Positions 1 to 12,328 of a DNA stretch of 64,000 nt are shown here, piece by piece (the first letter of the stretch is position 1; each line of letters opens with the position of its first letter). The stretch comes from Selaginella tamariscina (taxonomy: Eukaryota > Streptophyta > Lycopodiopsida > Selaginellales > Selaginellaceae). A program made the translations under genes and the position numbers. Location: assembly GCA_003024785.1 (NCBI GenBank), contig PUQB01000083.1, forward strand, positions 570,368-634,367. The letters run 5' to 3'. The notes under the pieces are model-generated. The model did not search any database and was not told the DNA's origin. It worked only from the letters and a program-made list of their open reading frames with translations.

Positions 1-1120
1 TGATGGGCCTTCATGGAAACGTTTTACAGGTACTAATTAGGACACTATGTAATATATTAATATTAATTAACCACTACACCTCGCTTTCATCTTAGTTCAT
101 TAGTAAGACTTTTGTCTTATGCATGTTTCTATATCCATTACACACCGCTATATATAGATATAGATGTGTATATGTATGTATGTATGTATCCTAATCTTAC
201 ATGTTAGTAGTGATAATAATATACTTAAACATGCAGTGCTTAATGGTGTTTGATACCGTGGGCACCCGTCATATTAAATATATAATAAGTACTTAACTTG
301 TTAACAATGTAATCAAACATACACGTTACTTACATCTCATGGGCTGATATGGGGTAACAGTTGTGTGTGTGTGTGTCAATAAATTATGTACGTATGTAAT
401 ATGAGTGTCTTGTCCAGGGACAGCAAAATTTCATTGTGCAGAATCGGCCAGTTCCATGATGCAATCGAAATAATATATTTGAAAATGAGAGAGCTCGTTA
501 ATTTAAACCTTTGTTTGATTTACAAAGGTGTAACTGTAAACAATGGTATTGTCAAATAAGATAAAAAGAATTATACAACTGTCTTAAATAATATGGAAAA
601 TATTATATAAAATTTTTAATATAATTTTATTTCATTTTTAATTTATTTAAATTTTGTGTAAAATCATTTATATTTTGACAATATTAAAGTATTCTTTAAA
701 GATAAAAATGTAATATATAATTTCTATTATTTACAAAGGAAATAAATTTATTTTTAAAATTTTAAATAATATTTTTCATTTTAGTTGTTTATGTTCATAT
801 TTGAAATGAAATAGAATAATCTTAATTATATATCTAATCTATAAAACATTATATTGAAATAATACCATATAATCTTAAAAATAACTATATTATAAATAAA
901 ACATTATAAATTATAAATTAATTATTAACTTTTACGTATTTAAGAAAAATATATTTTATTGAGGAATTTTCTCGAAATAAAAATGTCTATATATGTAAAT
1001 GACAAATGTTTCAAAGGTTCGCGTATAATGTGTGAAACGAATGAGAATGGAGCCGTGGACCTATCAGTGTTAACGACCATCTTTTCCTGACCTAGTGAAG
1101 GCAGCAGCTGCAGGGGGAGG
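1..1120. other. AT-rich intergenic DNA
   Basis: No open frame with coding character is visible. The stretch is strongly AT-rich from about 540 to 960, with short TG and ATGT microsatellites near 160-190 and 360-380. It probably includes the upstream region of the gene that starts near 1121, but I see no clear TATA box at a convincing distance. Confidence 0.6.
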
Positions 1121-2833
1121 ATGGGATCTCCCTCCTCATCATCCTCAGGCATACACCATCTCCTTCCCCGCACCCTCGATGCCCCAAATCTCAGATACCC
1201 ATCATCATCATCTTCATCATCACACCAAGAACACCAACATAAAGAAGACGATCAGGTACCCAACACATCCCCAGAACAAGGAATGCGAACTGCTCCAGCT
1301 GCCTCCCTCTCCTCCCCTCACAGAAGATTAGGGCTCCGGATACCATGCGGAGAGTGTCATGGGGAGACCACAGGAAGGATCTATTCCCACTACAAGAACA
1401 CCATGAGGAAGAACACTTTCAGGACGATGAGAATCCTCGGTGTAGAACAGAGTCCGACGACAAGTCGAGCGTGGATGAAGAAGTAACCTCTGTGTCCAGC
1501 AGCAGTGGGGGATGGAAAGCAGATTACACCAGCCACTTCAAAGGCCCGTCGAGCTCCTCGTCAACAAGCTCAAGACACCCAAGAACCTCACCGGCGTCTT
1601 CAGCTCTAGCAATTCCGACAAAACTCGTTCCAACCGACCCGGAAGCACTGAACATAAGATCGGCTACACCGACTCCCAGAAGCACCACGAAGAACAGTCA
1701 GCCTCCCTGTGAAGGCGCGTGTTCCGAGCACAGGTTCATGGAATGCAGCTGCTGTTGCAGGAAGAAAAAGAACCACCTGTCCTTACAGCTGGGAGTCGAG
1801 AGAGAACTCGAGGTAGAAAATCCTCCAACAATTAAGAAGCCTGTACATCTTAAAGCACTGGACGGGCCACCCAAGAAGAAGCCACCAATGAGATTCGGAA
1901 CTGGACCCGTGAAATCCGACATTCTGAACAAGGCGGCAGCTATGAACCTCGAGAACAAAGCTAAGTTCACCGTTCTCCCGGTTGTTACTCTGTCAAAGTC
2001 ACAGAGAGAGATGCCTGTCAGGCCCAAGAGGAAACCAAACGAGCCCACCTTTGTGAGAACCAAGCCGGACCACGAGTACAAGCGAGGCTGTGCAACTGTG
2101 TTTCCCAAGCAGGAAGCAGCTGTTGCCAGGGGAGAAGATCTGTGACAACCCCTGAACTTCCGCTTGCAACTCCATCCCTGAATTCCACTGGGCACTTGCT
2201 TGAGAGGCTGGAGGAGTTCGGCATGAGAGGTTTGATCCACGAGCTGCTCTTCAAAGGGAAGACATACGACTCACCACAACGCATAGTCACTGTTCTCATG
2301 CAGATCTCGTACAGAGATACAAGGACCTGTGCAGAATAGCTGATATTCCAACCACCAGGTTAGTCCTAATCTTAATGTTATTCTCTTACATTAAGATGTT
2401 CCACACACAGAGAGAGACGTCGCATATGCTAACTAACATTTTACACAACGTGTTATAGTCACACACACGCACACACACAAACAAATAACCCACTTACTTT
2501 GTTTGTAGTGATCCTCCTCCAAGAGTACCAAGGAGGCAAAGAATGGAAACCTTGGCAGCTTTGCGAAGGAATAAGCCAGAAATATCTGATCTCTGGGTGG
2601 CTTCTGAACAATGTCCACAGGTGTAAAAACACACACACATGCACACACAATACGTGCATATGTATGTAAACAAGGTCCTTGTGCAGGTTTGTTCTACGGC
2701 ACCGATCAGAATAGAACCTACAGAGTGGCTAAACAGGGAAGACGTACAAAGAAGCAATACTGAGGCGGATAGAGCTCTATGCCGGGGTGCTCGCAATGCT
2801 ATGTCACTGTATGGACTGCCGAATTTGTTCTAA
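1121..2833 (+). CDS. Unrecognised three-exon gene, Ser/Lys-rich protein, with frame breaks
   Basis: I do not recognise this family. Exon 1 runs to about 2358, exon 2 is 2509-2620 and exon 3 is 2687-2833. All borders are GT-AG and the phases of exons 2 and 3 join cleanly to a TAA stop. The N-terminus is serine-rich. A central stretch (1345-2142) is basic and contains RRVSWGD, which resembles an RVxF-type phosphatase docking motif, plus a Cys cluster CSCCCRKKK. The C-terminal part reads LVQRYKDLC, MRRNKPEISDLW-like and YGLPNLF. Exon 1 changes frame about three times (between 1300 and 1345, near 2140, and near 2305), each time as if one base were missing. The start at 1121 (MGSPSSSSSG) is the most upstream plausible ATG and is uncertain. 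The gene is convergent with SH3P, with 298 bp between the two stops. Confidence 0.5.
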
Positions 2834-3131
2834 ACGACATCCTTCCATACAAAAAAGAGCCTCCAGTGCTCCTCGGGTTAATATGAAGCTCTTTCAACAA
2901 TATTGTGCACATAACAGGTACACAACACACACACACACAATTCAAATACTAAGATACGTTACCTGTTAATAATAATAACGATGTTACTGTGGCAGCTTTC
3001 CGTTCTTCACTATCCGACCGCACCGAAACATCTTTTCAACTTGCATTTTGAATCAAAAAGAACCAAGAAAACATATTATTTTTGAGTGGAATATAGAAAT
3101 ATACAAATTAAATTTGAAACAAGAACCTCAG

Positions 3132-5016
3132 TTAGAACATAGAACCATCGGTTACTTTACTAGCAGGCACACGCTGCCTACGTTCAACATACGTGGATGG
3201 AAACCAACCGGCTTTACCCTTGCATTCTCCTTCTGACCACCCAGTTGTAGAAACCTGGTAAAATTAAGTATATAAGAGAGAGAGAGAGAGAGAGAGCGTT
3301 ATTGATTCCATACGCGTTAAAACGACACTTACGTAATAATAATATCCAGAATAAACATATTACATATATAGTACATATACAAACTCTGTGCGAGGGTGCG
3401 TGTGTGACTCTATCAGCCCATAAAGTATCTTACCTGCCGAACAACGACGTAATCGCCGACGTTAAGGGCAAGCTCGTTCTCTCCTTCTGCTTCAAAGGGA
3501 TGTAATACCTGCTCAGTAACAAAAACATAATATTATCATCTTGTAGACATTCAATAATTACATGGATACATATTATTTAATTAAAAAATAAAATAACGCA
3601 TAAAAGATGGTGATGTCACCTCTGCCAAGAAGTACATGGACTTCTCGAGTGCCTTCCCGATCCCGTTACTCAAATAAGTGCCGTTCGATTTGTCATCTTC
3701 ATAGGAAGCTGAAAAGTTCTCTGTACTTTGTGACAAAGGAAGTGCTTCACCTCGTTGACGCTCCACTACCATCTGTTAAGGTGACTAATATTAGTTCGTA
3801 TATAACAAATTTTGTTTTTTTATTATTCCATGTTTACCTGAGCATATAGTTGGTCAAGTGTTTCGGCCAGCTTTATATGGTAGTTTCGCTCGGCTTCTAT
3901 CTGTACGTTACTCAAATAAAAGAATGGAAAGAGGAAAGCATCTTATTAGTAGCTCATACACAAAAGGTATACAATGGTTGAACTGCTTTTATATATCATA
4001 GAAAGCTGTGAAGAATAAACAATGAACAACCACGTACCATTGAAATAAGACGCTGTAATGTAAGCCTTTGCTGTTGGGCTTCCACAGCACTCATTGCTGC
4101 TGCAGCCTCCTTTCCCAACACTGCCATTGTCGAAGTCAATTCCCCCATTCTTGCTTCGGCCATTTGCAACTTCACGGCATTCTCTGCATTGCCACCGCCA
4201 CCTTCTCTGGCTCTAGCCTGCCTTCTCCGTACTTCTTCAGCCTGTGAAAAGTGCATGTTGTGTGTACAAGCATACATGTGTCCAACGTAATACTTACCTG
4301 TGCTTCAGCATCCTGGCGAAGTCTATCGTACCTCTGTGCTAGATGCCGGGCATCCTCCAATGGAGCACCCATGACCATAGCTCTTAGAGGCTCGCCAACC
4401 TGGTCAAATCAAGTATAAGAGACACGAGAAAAAATTAAAAAGAAAAAACAACCAAACACCTGAGTACTAAGAGCCCGATGCAAGCTGTCTCTTTCTTTCT
4501 CCATATTAAACCGAGCATCAGAGTAGTGTAGTGATGCCTTCGCAAGTGCTCCATCAACTCCAGGACTTTCCGTAGCATATCTACGGCAGTCTTCTGCTAG
4601 CCTGGTTGCTGTAACAAGAATATAGTCACATACATCTTTACTCATGTTTATGTTCTGCTTACCCGTCTCTAGCTGCTTTATGCCGGTAGCAATGAAACCC
4701 TCTACTCCTCTCACGATTTCTCGTTGGTAATACTGCAGATCACACATTAAGTTCGATCAAACACGCAAAATATTACCTTCCCAGCGCGAGTAGACACAAA
4801 AAGCTTCTCAAGCTGCTGGTGCCTCAGCAGCTCTGCTTCGTCAGTGATTACCACATCACTACTCCCTTGCGGCCCGTGATTCGAGAACTGCTTGAGCACC
4901 GCCTGAGAAGGGGAAAAAGAAATGAGAGAAAGCAATAGAAACCTATATACCCTTACCTGTTGCTGTTTCGCTACTTGCTCCCGGATCTTTGACGCCTGCT
5001 TCCGAAGCGCATCCAT
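3132..5016 (-). CDS. SH3P2-like: BAR and SH3 domain protein of the plant SH3P family
   Basis: Ten exons on the minus strand join without a frame error: 4957-5016, 4777-4902, 4663-4732, 4460-4608, 4298-4399, 4038-4241, 3838-3900, 3620-3772, 3434-3508 and 3132-3254. The product is about 374 residues, close to the 368 of Arabidopsis SH3P2 as I recall it. The start is MDALRKQASKIREQ, which matches the family N-terminus. Residues 1-250 form a coiled, basic BAR region with family motifs REIVRGVEGFIATG, MEKERDSLHRAL and MGAPLEDARHLAQRYDRLRQ. The C-terminal SH3 domain spans the last two exons (HPFEAEGENELALNVGDY, then GWSEGECKGKAGWFPSTYVE). Family members bind membranes and act in autophagosome formation, clathrin-coated vesicle traffic and cytokinesis. 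The intron at 3255-3433 carries a GA microsatellite. It is the best-preserved gene in the window. Confidence 0.93.
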
Positions 5017-5135
5017 TTCCTGAACAGAATCGCTCAGATTCAGCTCTAAAAGACCAAGATCTGCTATCATACCTATGAATCTTCACTCGCCGCCTAAGGA
5101 TACGAAATCGCATACATCTCCTATGGCGTACATCA

Positions 5136-5696
5136 TCAAAACAGAGATTTTTACTCAGATTTCACACAAACGCAAATGTAGCACTATCATACCTATGAAA
5201 CTGTGCAAGTCGCCTCAAAACACTTGGAAGACCCAAAATCGCCATGGCGCCTTGAATCACATCCATTCCTAAGCCCGACATTGTCAAAAACAGCGATTTT
5301 TACACACAAACTGATCAGTACCTGCAGAATCTCTACCAGAAGACGTCGCCGCATCGCACACTCGGAAGAAGACGCAATAGGGTAAGCTCGCCCTTGCAAA
5401 CAGCTCGAAAGCTAGGTGTAAAGTAAATCCCAGCCGTTGATACAGGAGAAACGATCTCAACCGTTGATGTAATCCAGACATGAATTGAATGCTTCAAACC
5501 AAACGTAAGTCTGTGGATATCCCCAATATATTCTTTCTAGTTATTACTTCTACGCGTTATACATTAAGTATTCAAACTTCCAGTATGACATGCAAATACC
5601 AAACACACTTGAACTTGCGTAAGATAGTATGACATTGACATCAATAGTAATCTACATTGACCAATATTCTAGATATACATACGTATCTATATAAAC
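5136..5696. repeat. SH3P upstream segment duplicated in inverted orientation at 54991-55347
   Basis: Read on the opposite strand, this segment matches 54991-55347 in several blocks: the start (AAAACAGAGATTTTT), a block containing AAATGTAGCACTATCATACC, a block with GGTGTAAAGTAAATCCCAGCCG, and the far end around TCAATGTAGATTACTATTG. The distant copy lacks roughly 200 bp. The segment lies just upstream of the SH3P start, and a stretch at about 5325-5450 could be a 5' untranslated exon with a donor at CTGCAG|GTACTG on the minus strand. A shorter internal direct repeat (CTATCATACCTATGAA) occurs at about 5066 and again at 5188. Confidence 0.75.
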
Positions 5697-6096
5697 TGCA
5701 TACATATCGGTATATGAGAGAGAACCGCTTCTGGAATGTATCCAATACTAATTTTCATAAGCCGATCTCAAATCTGTTTAAAGTTTTGTAATCATCACAA
5801 AATATTGAATATCCATCGCATATCCTTTTTAGTTATTAGTTTAACCAAAGACAAATGAACTATAGTATGATATTGGCAACAGAGAAGCAACAGAAGTGTA
5901 TTCTAACATACATATACACACATACGTATCTATATAAATATAATTATACACATAGACAATATAAGTGATATAGAGAGAGGGAGAGAATGTGTTAGTGGCA
6001 TTATACAATAACAACTATATGTTGAAAGGATGAACAATAAAAAGAAGAATAAATATTTAATATCAAAAGAACTACCAATTCTTGTACCGTGTAAGT
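5697..6096. other. AT-rich spacer between TFIIS and SH3P
   Basis: This AT-rich stretch separates the TFIIS stop from the duplicated SH3P upstream segment. It has TATATA and GAGA microsatellites near 5885-5990. I see no coding signal. Confidence 0.6.
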
Positions 6097-7100
6097 TTAG
6101 CAGAACTTCCACCTGTTGTTACAATTCACACACGTAACAAACGTTGTCATAGTTCATCGGCACTCCTTATCTGCTTCTGGAAATAAGTACACTCCCTCTT
6201 CCCACATTTGGAGCACTTGAACGCATCTGTAGTTGCTTCCTGTTTCATACCCCGTTCGCACTCAAACAATGCCTTGTCCTTGATCTGTTTGTTCTCGGCC
6301 TTCCTTTGATCACTAGCCATCTCTTCAGCACTCATTGTAGTGAGCTCCACGGCTGCTATCTCACCAAGTAGCACTCTTCTTCGTAAATCGGGATTGTTAG
6401 AGTCCTAAGATTAACATAATAGACCTGTATTTAGCCTTCTTATCCCCTTTCTGAGACCCCAACTTGGAGAAGAGTGCATTCTCCACATCTACAGCAACCT
6501 GCATGGTATCCTTGGAGCTCACCTTGCTAAATGCTCCGGACCTGCTTCCTGACAAACCTTCTCAAATGCTTCCACCAGCATCTCCCTCAGCTTGTCCCTC
6601 AATACATCGTTGCATTTTGGAAGCGTCTTAAGCTTTGGAGTACCTGTTGCGACTTTACCTTTGTTCGGATTTGGTGACACCGGCCCATCTGAGGATTTCA
6701 CCGACCCATTTGCGGACGCCTTCGGAGACTTCACGCTAGATCCCCATTCTTCGAAGACGCTCTGACGCTACGACTTTCTCCAATCTCGAGTATATCGACT
6801 GCGACCGATCGAAATTCTCGAACTGGAGTGCTTCGTGAGCTTCCGTAGCTGCTTTCCGACCTGAGAAAAACCACATTTCGACATGGATTTTCAAGGAAAA
6901 CAGGGATTTCACAATTCATGTAAAAGTCCCAATTTCATGCGGAATTTACATACCTGTGTCGACATAAGAAGCGAAGTCGTCACAGTGAGTGATCGCATTG
7001 ATTGCAGAGCTTCAACGGACCTGTCTTCCTCGGCCGGGGAATCATCTGCCTTCTCGGCCGCTGCCTGCGCCCTCTTGAACAGCTCCGTGAGCTGCGCCAT
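6097..7100 (-). CDS. TFIIS: Transcription elongation factor TFIIS-like, with several single-base frame breaks
   Basis: Exon 1 (6954-7100) encodes MAQLTELFKRAQAAAEKADD and ends in LLMSTQ. Exon 2 (6097-6860) begins VGKQLRKLTKHSS, so together they give the N-terminal LW domain. Then come a Ser/Pro/Lys linker (KSPKASANGSVKSS), the central RNA-polymerase-binding domain (KYRSIMFNL, SNNPDLRRRVLLGE, MSAEEMASDQRK, LFECERGMKQEATTDAFKC) and a zinc ribbon (CSKCGKRECTYFQKQIRSADE, then MTTFVTCVNCNNRWKF to a TAA at 6097-6099). The four zinc cysteines and the RSADE tip motif, whose acidic pair stimulates transcript cleavage by stalled polymerase II, are present. At least five one-base losses break the frame: about 6730-6830 (several), near 6518, near 6407 (TTT read as TT) and near 6155. 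Conserved motifs continue on both sides of each break. It is either a recent pseudogene or an intact gene with consensus errors; I favour the latter. Confidence 0.85.
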
Positions 7101-8124
7101 ACCACACTACCCTAACAGACTAAACAGAAAAGAATCAAACCCTAGCGCCATAACATAATATACCCCCCAGTGCAAAAGATATATTCCACCAACGGCCAGG
7201 ATTTACTGTACGGAAAACCTACGGACTTGAGAAGGTTATTACATTTACTTGCGGGTTATTGACCACAGTCGTTATCGTTTACTGTGGCAATAGTAAATAA
7301 GCGCACACTTACGTCCTGCACGTCAAGCGTGGGCCGTTGATCCGCTGTATCGACGCGGGCACATTTCCAAACAGCGGACGTGAAGCGAGATTCCAATCCG
7401 CTTAAGGGTGAAGGGTGCTGACGGGCAGTGAAGCTTAAGTTTGCATTAAGGGAGCCGTCTGTAAGCCCTCATCAAATGACGCGCACACAACTTATTATAG
7501 CAGAGCTCCTCAGTAGCATCGAAACCGGATTTGTCCCGGTAGATTACCGCCAGGTGCGCATCTTCGTTCTTGGCGGAATAGCCGTCAGATCAAGGTCTTT
7601 GGCTATGGCGATTGTGTTCCCATAGTATTTGTCAAACAGACTTGCATTCTTCTGTTTTATTACACTGTTAGGTCTTCCTGTTGTTCATTTCGGCTATGGC
7701 GTATCCAATGCATACATAGGATCTCTTGATTGCATCTCCACCACCGAGCAGCAGATGCGATGCATACAGGTGAGCTACAGTACGGGAAATGTGTACAGAT
7801 TCATCAAAACATGCACTATTTCCATGTTCTTGTGTGGGAATGCATTCGATCAGTCTAATCGCGAATCCGTACATCGATTTGATGCAATTTCTATGCAGCT
7901 TGAGGAGTCCAAGATGTAAGGAGATGATATTATCTCGCGAGAGCCTCCATTGTGACATGTGTGAATATTCTCTGCATCATTTCTCAGATATTGAGGTAAA
8001 ATCTATTGATTGAGATAATCTTTCAACTATCTGAAATGGTTTATTTATTTAGTAAATGTATCTATGTTATGCGTGCGTGCGTATTTGACATCATCCTTCC
8101 GTCTTGGGGCAGTGTTAAGGGAGG
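7101..8124. promoter_or_regulatory. Shared upstream region of TFIIS (-) and the CCCH zinc-finger gene (+)
   Basis: The two genes diverge from this roughly 1-kb stretch, which is more GC-rich than the surrounding intergenic DNA. No frame here looks coding. A likely 5' untranslated exon of the zinc-finger gene ends at CATACAG|GTGAGC (about 7770), and an acceptor with a pyrimidine-rich lead, TTTCTCAG, lies at about 7987, suggesting a leader intron. I cannot place transcription starts. Confidence 0.4.
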
Positions 8125-10091
8125 ATGTGCGGGGGCCCTGAACACTCTAGACCTGTTTCCAAGAGTTACAGGATGATGCTAACCGAGGATGGAGTCAGCA
8201 TTCCGACTCTTATCTGAAGCCCGCTGTTTCATGGTCGGATCATCAGCAAGGGAAACCAGGAGCAGTGCACAGATGCAACCTACTCGAATTAGCAGCAAAC
8301 AACGACCTGGAGCGCTTTCAGAAGGCTGTAGATGAAGGTGGCACGGATCTAGACGAGCCAGATAAATGGTATCTGAGGAGAATTGGCGCAAGAAGATGGC
8401 TATGGAGAGAGGACGCCTCTGATGATAGCAGCATCGTATGGAGTGTAGAGGTTATTGGGTACATTCTGGGGTCGGGCAAGGTAGATGTTAACAAGGTATG
8501 TGGTGAGGACGAGGCGACTGCCTTCACTGTGCAGCTGCTGGAGCTCGTCTCATGCAGCAGAGATTGTGAAGCTGCTACTCGCAATGGTGCCAACAGAACA
8601 TAGCAGACAAATACGGTGGCTGCCTTTACAGGTGATCTCGCACCAGTACATCCTCCGTCTACCAAGTCTGAGCTTGAAAAGCTGCTGGAGTACCGATTGG
8701 AAGCAGGATACCAAGGTTAAGCAGGTGACTCATTCTAATGGGGTTTAGTTTCGAGTGAAGAGAGTTTGGGACTAGAGATGGATTCGTCTCCATGTCTTCT
8801 ATTTCCTCCGTGTGTTCCTCGCCGGACTTGTACTCTCCAGTATTCTCGCCTCAGTATCCATCGTCCCAAAAGCCGAGGGTGGTGAGAAGACAAAGGATAC
8901 CCGGTCGATCCGTCACTCCAGATATCAAGAACAGCATTTACACGACAGACGAGTTCCGCATGTTCTCCTTAAAGTCCGTCCCTGCTCGAGAGCGTATTCC
9001 ACGACTGGACTGAGTGTCCGTTTGTGCATCCGGGGAGAATGCCCGTCGGAGACCCAGAAGGTACACTACAGCTGCGTTCCGTGTCCCGACTTCCGTAAAG
9101 GCTCCTGTCGAGAGGGATTCTTGTGAATCGCACACGGATTTCGAATGCTGGCTTCACCCGGCTCAGTACAGACCGCTGTGCAAGGATGGTACCAGCTGCA
9201 GCAGGAGAGTCTGTTTCTTTGCACACACCACTGAGGAGATGCGTCCTCTGTACGTCTCCATGGGCTTGCCGTGCCGTCTCCGAGATCTTTTCACCTCTGG
9301 ACGCCGTTCTGCGAGTCCACCGTTAACCTCCTCCTCTCAGTCACCTGTCATCGTGATTCCGCCGTTCTCTCCATCCAATGCATCTGGGAGCGGACTCAAT
9401 ACTCCGCCGTTGTCGCCGTCTGCTTCTTCTCTGGGAGGTTCCTGGTCTCAGCCCAGTGTTCCGACTTTCATCTTCCGGGCGGCGTCGGACTTCAAGCAAG
9501 CCGACTCCGAGCAGCACTCAGTGCTCGTGACATACCAGCTGATGCCCAGGACTACGAGGAGCTCTCCCCTTTAAGACAGAGCATCATTGGAGGGGTGCAA
9601 GCACTTCAACGAGCCGGATGCACAAGCTCGGTCTGAATATCCCGGCAACAAACTTAACCGATCTGTTTGCAGCCGAGGTCTCTCCAGAGCACTCTCTACT
9701 CTCTCAGCAGCTGCACTCTCAGCTCCAGCTCCAGCAGCTACTGTCGCCCTCAGCTCGCAGTTTCAGACGCCTCCCCAGTCCGTCTTCACCTCGGGCTCGC
9801 CGGAGGTGCTTAATGCACGGAAGACACTCGTCCAGCGTGGGAGAGAACGTGGAATCAGGCAGGCTCCTCCCCTCACCGTCTTCATGGTCCGACTGGGGAT
9901 CTCCGACTGGTAAGCCAGACTGGGGTGTGAAGGAAGACTTGAACAAGTTTCGGAAGTCGGCTTCTTTTGCTACTGAACCAGATGTTTCTTGGGTACAGAC
10001 GTTAGTTAAGGATGGTCCATCTGAGAATGTTACAACAGGTGAGGTCGAAAATATGGAAGATGTGTACACTGGATGGAACGAGCAGGACTGA
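8125..10091 (+). CDS. TZF: Tandem CCCH zinc-finger protein with ankyrin region (plant RR-TZF type), frame-broken
   Basis: This appears to be a single coding exon of about 655 codons, as in most plant genes of this class. The start at 8125 (MCGGPEH) resembles the family N-terminus. An ankyrin region follows (LLELAANNDLERF, WYLRRIG, GYILGSGKVDVNKVCG, EIVKLLLAM). Next come the conserved entry PDIKNSIYTTDEFRM and an arginine-rich tandem zinc finger (WTECPFVHPGENARRR, YSCVPCPDFRKGSC, FECWLHPAQY, CKDGTSCSRRVCFFAHTTEE). The C-terminal tail is Ser/Pro/Gln-rich and ends with WSDWGSPTGKPDWGV, EPDVSWVQTLVKD and WNEQD. Family members bind AU-rich mRNA elements, localise to P-bodies and stress granules, and act in hormone and stress responses. 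At least eight single-base losses scatter the protein over three frames between 8210 and 9640, yet every zinc ligand can be found. The last 440 bases are in one clean frame. Confidence 0.87.
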
Positions 10092-11113
10092 GTTGCTTTC
10101 TTCTCGAAGTGGAGGAGTCAGTAGCCGTTCCGTCGGAGGTTTTGGTTTTTCTTTTTCTTTTCCTCAGCACCACCAAAGTTATGTACAGGGAGCTCATTTT
10201 GATTTACTAGGGATTATGATAATGACGACTTATAATGGGGATTTGGGGATTTGGAGAGATTCATTGAAGAACGGGGGAACTATTTTTTCGGCTTTTGTTA
10301 TTTATTTTATTTATTTTTTTTTTTTCTTCTTTTTCTTTCTCTTTTTATTGTTTCTACAGGGCATTCATTTATTTCATGCACGTAAAAAGGCATGTAATTT
10401 CATTTGTTGCTACATATATGGGCGTACATATATTTGTTTATTTGGACAATTTTGTCTCCATAGAGTTACTTGCTTCAACTTTAAAATTTGTAAGATAAAC
10501 AATAACTAAAGATTATTTATATTTTGATGTCGTACATAATAATAACCACGGCATTGAATGGACCGTTGGATTGCGGAGAGATCAAACGGCTGAACATGGA
10601 ACGAAGGGCTTTCCAGAGCACTTTAGGGTTAGGGTTTGAGTGACTGTAGGGAGCTTTGATCCTTGGCGGTACGTCAATGTTTCTGCTTATCGGGCTTGCG
10701 CGGGCATTTCAGTCCTCTGCGTAAGTGAATGCGCTTGAAATGCGGCTTTTTTGGATGGATTTCATGGTTTCGCGAGCTTGATCACTGTTTGTGTGGTCCT
10801 TTCCGAGTTCTTGCGCTTCCGGACCCCACAGGACTGCCGGGAGCGCGGCGAGTGTAAGTGATGCGCTCAAAAGTCCCGCTTTGTCGGTTCTATACACGAT
10901 CCAAGCTTGATTATTACATCGGCGCATCGATTTTAAGGGTTTTTGTGCTTGTTCCTGCGCTTTAAGAGCGGCATAGGAGACTTGCTGGGAAAATGTGGCT
11001 TTTCTGATCGATTTCATGGTTCGGCACACAATCCGACCTTGATTGGCGCGCGATTTGGTAGGGTTTATATGCCAGTTCTTGCAAGCCTAGCAAGTTCTGA
11101 GAGAGCTGCAGGG
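10092..11113 (+). promoter_or_regulatory. 3' region of the zinc-finger gene and upstream region of the CID gene, with a telobox
   Basis: From 10092 to about 10560 the DNA is T-rich and likely holds the 3' untranslated region, with long T runs at 10300-10350. From 10560 the base content rises. A double telobox (TTTAGGGTTAGGGTTTGAG) sits at 10622-10640, a type of element common upstream of plant housekeeping and translation-related genes. Two diverged copies of a phrase containing GATTTCATGGTT occur at about 10757 and 11010. Confidence 0.45.
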
Positions 11114-12288
11114 ATGAATATCAGAGAACATTTGCGACAAACGGTGTTGGGCGCCGCAGCCGACCCGAGACTACCCATCGATCAGATGCCCCAAATTGGA
11201 GATCAGGTGAGCACATATTTTATTGTATTCTATTATATACACTGTGACCAAAGGTGATTTTTGTTTACACGTATACATATTCAATTATATATGTTAAATG
11301 CCAAAATGTTGTGTTTAATGTTGTGTTTCAGTCCGTGTATAGATGCCAAAATGTGTTGTTTCAATCCATGTATAGATGCCAAAATGTGTTGTTTCAGTCC
11401 ATGTATAGATGCTAAAATGTTGTGTTTTCGTGTATATATGTTTCAATTCCAAACTAATACATATATATACAGCTGCAGCGCCTCCGATCAGGCAGGTATA
11501 TCAAACCATGCTTCAAGTAACAGTTCGAGCCAAGGCATTCCGGTATTGACGAGACGAGGTGGGTGCTGGGACCGGAAGTGCAGCACACGACAACCCTGTT
11601 CACGGTCGCCTCCTCTTTCTGACCATGTGCCTCGTTGGGCAGTTCGTGGATGTTCATCTCAAGGATGGCTCTGTCTACTCGGGCATCTTCCACACTGCGA
11701 ATGTGGGTAAAGATTTCGGTACGTTTCTTAAATACACGCACATTTTTAATATTCATATACAGAACCGTGTGCCATTCAGAGTCAACATGTGTATGCTTGT
11801 ATCTGTGTGTGCGCACGTGTATGTTCAGACAGTTGTCATTTTTTTTTTTAACAGGTGTTGTGCTGAAATGGCGAGGCTCAAAAAGGAGGCCACCGGGAAA
11901 AAGGGTGATCCGGCCAAGCAGGCTCCAAAGCGGCCTCCAATCAAGATGTACATTATCTACGCCAAAGATCTTGTGCAGATTGTCGCTAAGGTACTTAGTT
12001 GTCAAAGTTCATCTGTATGCATGTTAAGAGGCGAGTAATAGGTTCATATATGTTGATATTTTTCTTCCAGGATGTTTTCTCACTGGTCAAGCACTTTCCA
12101 ATGGGCGCTCACGTGAAAGCAAGAACGACCTTCTTACCGATTCCTTCATCTCCCACGGCAGACGTGATACGGAGCGAGAATTAATGCCTTGGAAACCTGA
12201 CAGTGAAGCTCCTAGAGACTTGGGCTTGGAAAACACCTTCCAGAATTCGTCTAACAGGTAGCCACCCCATACGTACACACACACACAC

Positions 12289-12328
<40 letters not shown>

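Noticed and set aside
1345..1380. RRVSWGD as proof of a PP1-binding regulator
   Set aside because: The motif is short and the rest of the protein matches no PP1 regulator I know, so it is mentioned only as a resemblance.
10709..11029. A 106-residue minus-strand open frame
   Set aside because: It overlaps the promoter and leader of the CID gene, contains two diverged copies of the same DNA phrase, and shows no domain.
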